Assembly: GCA_003096235.1 (NCBI GenBank)
Contig: PIXT01000047.1
Coordinates: 1 to 11,458, forward strand
Length of the DNA: 11,458 nucleotides
From: Candidatus Bathyarchaeum sp.
GTDB taxonomy: Archaea > Thermoproteota > Bathyarchaeia > Bathyarchaeales > Bathyarchaeaceae
Direction: 5' to 3'
In this document: piece by piece, positions 6,962 through 11,458 of the stretch
How positions within the stretch are numbered: position 1 is the first letter of the stretch
How the letters are laid out: each line of letters starts with the position of its first letter
Notes under the pieces: generated by a model
What the model was told of the DNA's origin: nothing
The model's database searches: none
The model's input: the letters and a program-made list of their open reading frames with translations, nothing else
Program-made: the position numbers and the translations under genes

Positions 6962-7177
6962 TTGCAGAATCATCCTGAAGATTGTAGGAATAGCTGTGTC
7001 CATTATACTGATTTGGGCAAGAAGGTGTGCTCCTCATGTCACCCCTTCGCCACCATAAACACCTTCAACTCACAGCTCCGATACCTGCTGGACAGTCATT
7101 ACATTAAAAAAGTTGCCAGAGGCGTTTACCAGATAACACTCAGAGGCACACAATACCTGCATCTACTAACAGAATAG
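6962..7177 (+). CDS. Winged-helix regulator, copy 2, N-terminus replaced
   Basis: From HYTDLGKKVC to the C-terminus it is nearly identical to the regulator at 919-1164 (Glu to Lys in HYIKK, and a final Glu for Ala). The N-terminal helix (MKADMKRDILRRTILEFVDKG in copy 1) is replaced by MQNHPEDCRNS, from a recombination with the miniprotein remnant upstream. The CSSCH motif and putative recognition helix are kept. The TTG 6962 start has no clear ribosome site, so expression is uncertain. Third-position changes outnumber replacements, which could mean the protein was conserved after duplication or simply reflects recent origin. It may be a dominant-negative partner of copy 1, or a passenger carried with the operator pair. 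Confidence 0.6.
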   Translation: MQNHPEDCRNSCVHYTDLGKKVCSSCHPFATINTFNSQLRYLLDSHYIKKVARGVYQITLRGTQYLHLLTE

Positions 7178-7196
7178 CACCCATTTCACGACTCTA

Positions 7197-7246
7197 GTCA
7201 AATTTTCTTGACCAGTACCCAATAAAGTTGGTCAAGGTTTCTTGAC
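7197..7246 (+). promoter_or_regulatory. Paired 16-bp operator-like palindromes, locus 3
   Basis: Site a (7197-7212) is GTCAAATTTTCTTGAC and site b (7231-7246) is GTCAAGGTTTCTTGAC, the latter identical to site b of locus 2. The starts are 34 bp apart and site b ends 48 bases before ATG 7295. The conserved AAAAACCCTTTT follows. Confidence 0.72.
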
Positions 7247-7260
7247 AAAAACCCTTTTTC

Positions 7261-7270
7261 ATATAAATTA
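7261..7270 (+). promoter_or_regulatory. TATA-box candidate for the propeller unit
   Basis: ATATAAATTA lies about 30 bases before ATG 7295, the right distance for an archaeal TATA box driving a leaderless or very short-leader message. It begins 15 bases downstream of operator site b, so a protein bound there could block or contact the basal transcription factors. Confidence 0.5.
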
Positions 7271-7294
7271 ACGATACATAAACCTGATCACATA

Positions 7295-8575
7295 ATGAAG
7301 AAAATATCAATGCTTTCGTTATTGATTTTGCTTACTTTGATTAGCTCAGTATTTACTCCCTGTGGTAATGCTTCTTTGGAGTTGTGGAGCCAAACTTATG
7401 GAAGCGAAACAGAGGCAGAAACAGCTAACTCGTTGGTGGAAACATCAGATGGAGGATACGCCATGGCTGGGGGGGCAATTGCAATCGGTCTAAGTTACGA
7501 TTTTTGGTTAGTTAAAACTGACAGAAATGGGAGCATACAGTGGAACCAATCATTCGGAGGAACAGAAATGAACGCTGAAATTGCTCAATCGTTGGTTGAA
7601 GCCGCTGATGGAGGATACACCATAGCGGGTGGAACACACTCTTTTGGTGCTGGAAGTTACGATTGCTGGCTAGTAAAAACTGACGCGAATGGAAACACGC
7701 AGTGGAACAAAACATACGGAGGACAAGAATGGGATGAAGCAAACTCGTTGGTGGAGACATCAGATGGAGGATACGCCATGGCTGGCCGAACAGAGTCTTT
7801 TGGAGCTGGATCTTCTGATTTTTGGGTTATTCGAACAGATTCCAACGGTAATATAATTTGGGAGAAAACTTATGGAGGAACAATGTATGAAACTGCTAAT
7901 TCGTTGGTTGAGACGACCGATGGAGGATACGCAATAACCGGTTCCACAACTTCTTTTGGTGCTGGAAATTTTGATTTCTGGTTAATTAAGACCGAGGCGA
8001 ATGGAAAAATGCAGTGGAATCAGACATATGGAGGAACCGAGCCTGATTATGCCCATTCTTTGGTTGAAACTTCTGATGGAGGATACGCAATAGCAGGCAG
8101 AACAGAGTCTTTTGGGGCAGGGAAAGATGATTTTTGGTTGATTAAGACGGACAAGTTTGGAAATATGGAGTGGAACCAAACATATGGAGGGACAGAATCT
8201 GACAGGGCTGATTCGTTGGTTGTGGCATCTGATGGAGGATACACTCTAGCGGGCAACACCTATTCTTTTGGTGCGGGAAGCTATGATTTTTGGTTAGTCA
8301 AAACTGATGGGTTAGGAAATATAGAATGGAATCAGACATATGGAGGAGCAGGAGATGAAAGGGCCAACTCGTTGGTTAAGACTTCTGATGGAGGATACGG
8401 GCTGGCTGGCTACACATTGTCTCATGGCAATGGAAACATGGATTTTTTGGTAATAAAAACTGACAACAATGGAATTATTCCAGAGTTTCCGTCATGGATT
8501 ATTCTACCCATGTTTCTGATTACAACAGTAGTAATTGTATTTTGTAAAAAGAAAGTTTGGAGACGGCCTCTTTGA
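7295..8575 (+). CDS. Secreted seven-repeat beta-propeller-like protein with IPEFPSW anchor
   Basis: A 426-residue protein. A signal peptide (MKKISMLSLLILLTLISS) precedes seven repeats of about 52 residues, from about residue 28 to 394. Each follows the pattern W-N-Q-T-Y-G-G-x-E, SLVETSDGGYA-x-AG, SFGAGSYDFWL-[VI]-KTD-x-x-GN. Seven blades fit a closed propeller; the repeat recalls bacterial SBBP-type or other secreted propellers, but no exact family is claimed. IPEFPSW (395-401), a membrane helix and a basic tail (KKKVWRRPL) follow. No catalytic residues are evident; adhesion or ligand binding on the cell surface is inferred. A G7 tract (7469-7475) lies in frame in blade 1. The stop overlaps the next gene's likely start (TTGA), suggesting coupling. 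Confidence 0.87.
   Translation: MKKISMLSLLILLTLISSVFTPCGNASLELWSQTYGSETEAETANSLVETSDGGYAMAGGAIAIGLSYDFWLVKTDRNGSIQWNQSFGGTEMNAEIAQSLVEAADGGYTIAGGTHSFGAGSYDCWLVKTDANGNTQWNKTYGGQEWDEANSLVETSDGGYAMAGRTESFGAGSSDFWVIRTDSNGNIIWEKTYGGTMYETANSLVETTDGGYAITGSTTSFGAGNFDFWLIKTEANGKMQWNQTYGGTEPDYAHSLVETSDGGYAIAGRTESFGAGKDDFWLIKTDKFGNMEWNQTYGGTESDRADSLVVASDGGYTLAGNTYSFGAGSYDFWLVKTDGLGNIEWNQTYGGAGDERANSLVKTSDGGYGLAGYTLSHGNGNMDFLVIKTDNNGIIPEFPSWIILPMFLITTVVIVFCKKKVWRRPL
7448..8389 (+). repeat. Tandem coding repeats of 52-53 codons
   Basis: The GATGGAGGATAC core (Asp-Gly-Gly-Tyr), with one or two variants, recurs at 7448, 7607, 7763, 7919, 8075, 8231 and 8387. Spacings are 159 then five times 156 bases. Nucleotide similarity between repeats is high enough that unequal recombination could change blade number. 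Confidence 0.85.
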
Positions 8576-9816
8576 AGAGATTAGTTGTTTTGTTAGTTAT
8601 TTTTTCCATGTTTTCTTGTGTTGTTCCCGTTTTTGGTTTAGATTATTGGAATCAAACTTACGGCACTGAAGAGATTGAAGAGGGTCGTTGGGTTATTCAA
8701 ACTTCAGATGATGGTTATGCTGTAGGGGGATACACCAGAGATGTAACTGCCGATGAGTATGATAGGGATTTTCTTTTAGTAAAAACTGATGTAAACGGAA
8801 TAATGGAATGGAACCAAACCTACGAACTAAAGCAGTACGACACTGTTGCATCCTTTGTTGAAACTTCTGATGGGGGATTTGCAATAGCGGGGGAATCATC
8901 AGGGGGTTGGTTGATTAAAACTGATGAAACAGGGATGGTATTATGGAAAAAGACCTACAGTACCCCGGATACTGGTGAACGTCCTTATGGGATAATTGAA
9001 ACGGTTGATGGAAAGTTTGTGTTAGCAGGTTCTACATGGACTGTTGGAGAGGGAGGCACTGATGTTTGGTTAATTAAAACTGACCAGTCTGGAAACATGG
9101 AGTGGAATCAAACATACGCCACAGATGGGGGTGACAGGGCTAATTCAGTTATTGTGACTTCTGATGGGGGATTCGCATTAGCTGGGTCGGGGTGGTCAAC
9201 AAATTCTTCAAGTTATGATTTTTGGTTGATTAAAACCGATGAAATGGGAGTTATGCAATGGAACAGAACTTACAATTATAAAAAAAATTATTGGTCAGAT
9301 GCTAACTTTGTTTTTGAAACAGATGAGGGGGGGTTTGTTGTTGCAGGAATTGTAAGGTTTCCTATGCCCTTGCCTTTTAGCCATTTTTGGGTAATAAGAA
9401 CTGATGCTTATGGAAATGTAAAATGGACTAAGACATATGGCGAAACAGAACATGAAAAAATCACAGCCATAGTTTCAACTTCTGACGGTGGCTATGCCAT
9501 GACCGGCTATTGGGGCACTGAAAACTCTGAAAATGTTTTGTTACTCAAAATTGATTCGATGGGAAATGTAAAATGGAAACAAACTTTTGGTGGACCAGAA
9601 AAGGATGTTGGTTATTCATTAATTGAAACGTCTGATAGATGCTACGTTGTCATTGGAGAAACTCAGTCTTTTGGTAATGGAGAAACTGATTTCTTGCTAA
9701 TTAAAAGCGACGAAATGGGGAACATCCCCGAGTTTCCGTCATGGACACCCCTACTTATCACATTGGTTACTATGGTAGTTGTGGCGGTTGTGTACAGGAA
9801 GAGGTTAGCCAAGTAA
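8572..9816 (+). CDS. Second seven-repeat propeller-like protein with IPEFPSW anchor
   Basis: TTG 8572 is chosen because it overlaps the preceding TGA (TTGA), has GGAG at 8559-8562 upstream, and opens a signal peptide MKRLVVLLVIFSMFS; TTG 8557 is an in-frame alternative. About 414 residues. Seven more divergent blades share the pattern WNQTY..., TSDGGFA-x-AG, FWLIKTDexGN, so this is an ancient paralogue of the upstream gene, not a recent copy. IPEFPSW is at 9724-9744, followed by a membrane helix and RKRLAK; the last codons are nearly identical to those of the 5520 gene because both lie in direct repeat II. A G7 tract (9327-9333) is in frame. Function is inferred as surface binding. Confidence 0.85.
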   Translation: MKRLVVLLVIFSMFSCVVPVFGLDYWNQTYGTEEIEEGRWVIQTSDDGYAVGGYTRDVTADEYDRDFLLVKTDVNGIMEWNQTYELKQYDTVASFVETSDGGFAIAGESSGGWLIKTDETGMVLWKKTYSTPDTGERPYGIIETVDGKFVLAGSTWTVGEGGTDVWLIKTDQSGNMEWNQTYATDGGDRANSVIVTSDGGFALAGSGWSTNSSSYDFWLIKTDEMGVMQWNRTYNYKKNYWSDANFVFETDEGGFVVAGIVRFPMPLPFSHFWVIRTDAYGNVKWTKTYGETEHEKITAIVSTSDGGYAMTGYWGTENSENVLLLKIDSMGNVKWKQTFGGPEKDVGYSLIETSDRCYVVIGETQSFGNGETDFLLIKSDEMGNIPEFPSWTPLLITLVTMVVVAVVYRKRLAK

Positions 9817-9873
9817 GGTCGCAAATTATGTGTCTAATTACGCTGTATTTTGTTCAACGTTCTTTTAACGATG

Positions 9874-9908
9874 TTTTTTTAACTTAGTTCTTTTTTTATC
9901 GTTTTTTT
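9874..9908 (+). terminator. Oligo-T terminator-like runs, copy B
   Basis: Seven-T runs at 9874-9880 and 9902-9908, with another T-run between them, follow the second propeller gene by about 57 bases. Same layout as 6786-6820. It separates the surface cargo from the viral genes downstream. Confidence 0.6.
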
Positions 9909-9910
9909 CG

Positions 9911-9927
9911 CCAAAATAGCTTAAATC
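9911..9927 (+). promoter_or_regulatory. Promoter candidate for the membrane miniprotein and viral genes
   Basis: CCAAAATAG followed by CTTAAATC resembles a purine-rich BRE plus TATA box. Its centre is about 28 bases before ATG 9951, which suits a leaderless start. The whole block is unchanged in the copy at 6823-6839, the best conserved noncoding part of the repeat. Confidence 0.45.
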
Positions 9928-9950
9928 TGCCTTATTTCTAGTTTTAAGGC

Positions 9951-10169
9951 ATGGAAATCAGTTTAATCGTTGCTTTAATAACGACTATTCTTTCTGTTGT
10001 TTCAGTGTTTTTTGGAACAAAATACCGAAAGTGGTTAGAGCGGGGTAAACTCTTTGCTAAGCTTTTTGATGACATTGTTGCTGCTGCTGAGGACAATGAG
10101 ATCTCTGAAGAGGAGTTTCAAAAGATCGTAGCTGACGGCAAAAAGGTTGCTGCCAAAGTGGAGGAGTAA
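9951..10169 (+). CDS. Small membrane protein, one N-terminal helix plus charged cytoplasmic helices
   Basis: A 72-residue protein. Residues 1-22 (MEISLIVALITTILSVVSVFFG) form a membrane helix, then a basic stretch (KYRKWLERGK) and amphipathic acidic helices (LFDDIVAAAEDNEISEEEFQKIVADGKK). The shape recalls small viral holin-like or membrane-anchored proteins next to virion genes, but I recognise no defined family and do not assign lysis. It begins close behind a TATA-like block without a clear ribosome site. The next gene starts 3 bases after its stop, so the two are co-transcribed. A truncated copy lies at 6863. Confidence 0.72.
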   Translation: MEISLIVALITTILSVVSVFFGTKYRKWLERGKLFAKLFDDIVAAAEDNEISEEEFQKIVADGKKVAAKVEE

Positions 10170-10172
10170 CCT

Positions 10173-10610
10173 TTGAATTGGAAGTTACTGTTGGCTGCTG
10201 TTTTTGTCTGTGGCCTACTATTTGGCGCGGTTTCTTATGCAGCAGTATCAAACATTGTCAAAATCCGTAATGTGGGAACCATCAAAGCAGTTGGCGTTGA
10301 AGTATACGCTGACGAACTTTTGGAGCAGATCTTAAATGAGGTCAGCTGGGGCACATTAAAACCTGGAGAGAACAAGTCTGCAACCGCTTGGATAAAAAAT
10401 ACTGGTAACGATGCCCAGAAGCTAATATTGTGGACTGAAGGCTGGGAACCTGTAGAAGCCCAGAACTCTATCCTTCTAACTTGGAACTACAATAACGAGT
10501 GGATTGAAGCAGAGTCTGCGATTCCTGTAACTTTCATGCTCACTGTAGATTCCAACATCTCGGGCGTGGAAAGCTTCTGTTTTGACATCTGGATCAAGGG
10601 GGTCGCCTAG
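10173..10610 (+). CDS. Secreted Ig-like protein of viral or archaeal type, function unknown
   Basis: The TTG start has GGAGGAG (10160-10166) 6 bases upstream, the strongest ribosome site in the window. The 145-residue protein has a signal peptide or N-terminal anchor (MNWKLLLAAVFVCGLLFGAVSYA), then one beta-sandwich-like domain: IVKIRNVGTIKAVGVEVYAD, VSWGTLKPGENKSATAWIKNTG, LILWTEGWEP, VTFMLTVDSN, SFCFDIWIKG. The WGTLKPGE...IKNTGN signature is typical of archaeal secreted Ig-like proteins as I remember them. There is no C-terminal IPEFPSW anchor. Its place in the viral operon suggests a virion, membrane or egress-related part. That role is inference only. Confidence 0.75.
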   Translation: MNWKLLLAAVFVCGLLFGAVSYAAVSNIVKIRNVGTIKAVGVEVYADELLEQILNEVSWGTLKPGENKSATAWIKNTGNDAQKLILWTEGWEPVEAQNSILLTWNYNNEWIEAESAIPVTFMLTVDSNISGVESFCFDIWIKGVA

Positions 10611-10778
10611 CTGTCAGAAGTCGTTCCTTTGCGGTTGCGTTACGACAAAACTTGTGCTTTGATGAAGCGTTTTGGCGAGCTTCCGAAGTGGATGCAAGAA
10701 CTCGTTAGAGAAGATATGGAGACCGCCTTCGAGAACAGAATCAAAGCTATGGAGAGGATACTAAACAGTGGCATATAG
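10611..10778 (+). CDS. Short helical protein in the viral operon, CTG start
   Basis: A 55-residue frame starting at CTG 10611, directly after the preceding stop TAG in the same frame, with a G-rich ribosome site (AAGGGGGT) about 9 bases upstream; TTG 10629 and ATG 10662 are later in-frame options. It reads SEVVPLRLRYDKTCALMKRF then GELPKWMQELVREDMETAFENR and ends in a charged helix (IKAMERILNSGI). Its last 11 bases overlap the start of the connector gene at 10768. The gene-sized gap, tight packing and amphipathic helices support it as real. The function is unknown; small helical proteins often sit beside head-tail genes. Confidence 0.65.
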   Translation: MSEVVPLRLRYDKTCALMKRFGELPKWMQELVREDMETAFENRIKAMERILNSGI

Positions 10779-11091
10779 CACAGTTACTACAGTAAAAAAA
10801 ATTCTGCATATCGATGCTGCTGATGAGACGCATGACACTGAGATCGGCGAATGCATCGTCTCTGCTGATGCTCTGGTTGATGGATTACTAAAAAAAGTGA
10901 ATTTGGCTGTTCCTGATAGTGTTCCTCAGACTGTAGCTGATGCTAGTGCTCATTTTGCTGCTTGGCTATTCAAGGACAGAAGGGGTCCTGAAGCTACAGA
11001 CGTGTTCTGGGATCAGGCACACAAGTTTCTTGACGTTTACATCGAATCCGAAGAAGAAACCTCATTCGTGGTGGGAACCGGTGACAGTTGA
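10768..11091 (+). CDS. Head-tail connector-like protein
   Basis: A 107-residue protein from GTG 10768. It has the usual layout of small phage connector proteins (gp6-like, or the DUF1320/Gp36 type): an N-terminal MAYSTVTTVKKIL motif, short acidic helices (DTEIGECIVSADALVDGLLKK), a central helix containing ASAHFAAWLFKDRR, and a C-terminal helix (FWDQAHKFLDVYIESEEE). These proteins form a ring between the portal and the tail in tailed viruses. The call rests on pattern, size and position directly before a gp10-like gene, and I cannot choose between the two families by eye. It overlaps both neighbours by 11 bases (10768-10778 and 11081-11091), typical of a compact viral operon. Confidence 0.72.
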   Translation: MAYSTVTTVKKILHIDAADETHDTEIGECIVSADALVDGLLKKVNLAVPDSVPQTVADASAHFAAWLFKDRRGPEATDVFWDQAHKFLDVYIESEEETSFVVGTGDS

Positions 11092-11458
11092 GGTTGAAGT
11101 ATCCACCCGAGGACTAGATTTCGAGACAGTTGCTAAAATTCTGGATGAAGAAACAAAACAGTTGCTCATAGAACGATTAGCTGAATTTGCGTATTACCAA
11201 GCCTTCTTTAATGCTCCTTGGAAGACAGGAAAACTTGTTCGCTCAATCGTAACAAAAATCGAAGAGGGAGAAGCTAAACTGCAGGTTTTGGTGCCTTACG
11301 CAAAATTTGTGGTAGAAGGAACTAGACCTCATGAGATTCGTCCAGTATCAGCTAACGTTTTAGTGTTCAAAGCTAAAAGTGGAGATCTGGTTTTCACAAG
11401 ACTAGTGCGGCATCCGGGAACCAAACCTAACCCATTCATCCAAAGAGCAGTAGATGAA
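11081..11458 (+). CDS. HK97 gp10-like tail-completion or head-tail protein (3' partial)
   Basis: GTG 11081 overlaps the connector stop. The frame is open for 126 codons to the window edge with no stop. It carries the gp10-like pattern: a long N-terminal helix (ETVAKILDEETKQLLIERLAEFA), a TGKLVRSI segment, a strand ending YAKFVVEGTRPHEIRP, a strand with LVFKAKSG, and a closing HPGTKPNPFIQRAV motif, which is the clearest hallmark. These proteins complete the connector or tail terminator in siphovirus-like particles. It gives the strongest evidence that the right end belongs to a tailed-virus-like element. The last few residues and the stop are outside the window. Confidence 0.87.
   Translation, partial: MTVEVEVSTRGLDFETVAKILDEETKQLLIERLAEFAYYQAFFNAPWKTGKLVRSIVTKIEEGEAKLQVLVPYAKFVVEGTRPHEIRPVSANVLVFKAKSGDLVFTRLVRHPGTKPNPFIQRAVDE

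Larger units (their letters stand above)
6993..7295 (+). repeat. Direct repeat I, copy B
   Basis: Partner of 980-1282 at offset 6013: the 3' part of the winged-helix gene, the paired palindromes and the promoter region, ending at the start codon of the propeller gene. Similarity falls off sharply upstream of about 6993. Confidence 0.85.
9772..10034 (+). repeat. Direct repeat II, copy B
   Basis: Partner of 6684-6946 at offset 3088, leading into the intact membrane miniprotein gene. This copy is probably nearer the ancestral arrangement, because the downstream gene is complete here. Confidence 0.88.

Noticed and set aside
7512..8259. Several minus-strand open frames across the propeller gene
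   Set aside because: They repeat with the 156-base period of the + strand gene and are its antisense shadow; no ribosome sites or domains.
980..10034. The spaced direct repeats as an IS element, transposon ends or CRISPR array
   Set aside because: No transposase, terminal inverted repeats or short regularly spaced repeats; the repeats cover gene ends and control regions and fit segmental duplication.

Overview
The window looks archaeal, most likely a member of the Bathyarchaeia or a relative. This is inferred from the family of secreted proteins ending in IPEFPSW plus a membrane segment and basic tail, from mixed ATG/GTG/TTG starts, from start codons lying close behind TATA-like boxes, and from oligo-T terminator-like runs. 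No rRNA, tRNA or housekeeping gene is present to fix the taxon. All convincing genes are on the + strand.

The two ends are viral. The left edge holds the C-terminal two thirds of an encapsulin-like, HK97-fold major capsid protein (3-563), followed by a hairpin and a small basic protein. The right edge holds a membrane miniprotein, a secreted Ig-like protein, a short helical protein missed by length cutoffs (10611-10778), a head-tail connector-like protein and an HK97 gp10-like protein that runs off the end. The window is therefore part of the structural module of a tailed-virus-like element or provirus.

Between the capsid and connector genes sits about 9 kb of surface-protein cargo in three transcription units. 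Unit 1 (1282/1297-4997) has two kelch proteins and a NosD-like beta-helix protein. Unit 2 (5520-6728) is a beta-helix plus Ig-like protein. Unit 3 (7295-9816) has two seven-repeat propeller-like proteins. Each unit is preceded by two 16-bp palindromes related to GTCAAGGTTTCTTGAC, 34-35 bp apart. A small winged-helix regulator gene lies just upstream of unit 1, and a 5'-replaced copy lies upstream of unit 3, so this regulator is the obvious candidate to bind the palindromes.

The cargo has grown by duplication. Positions 980-1282 match 6993-7295 at a constant offset of 6013. Positions 6684-6946 match 9772-10034 at a constant offset of 3088, leaving a broken copy of the membrane miniprotein gene. 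The second kelch gene is split by a run of 12 G. With 10 or 13 G it would encode one membrane-anchored protein; as written it encodes a secreted, unanchored one. The most interesting reading is a virus-borne, jointly regulated and possibly phase-variable set of cell-surface proteins.
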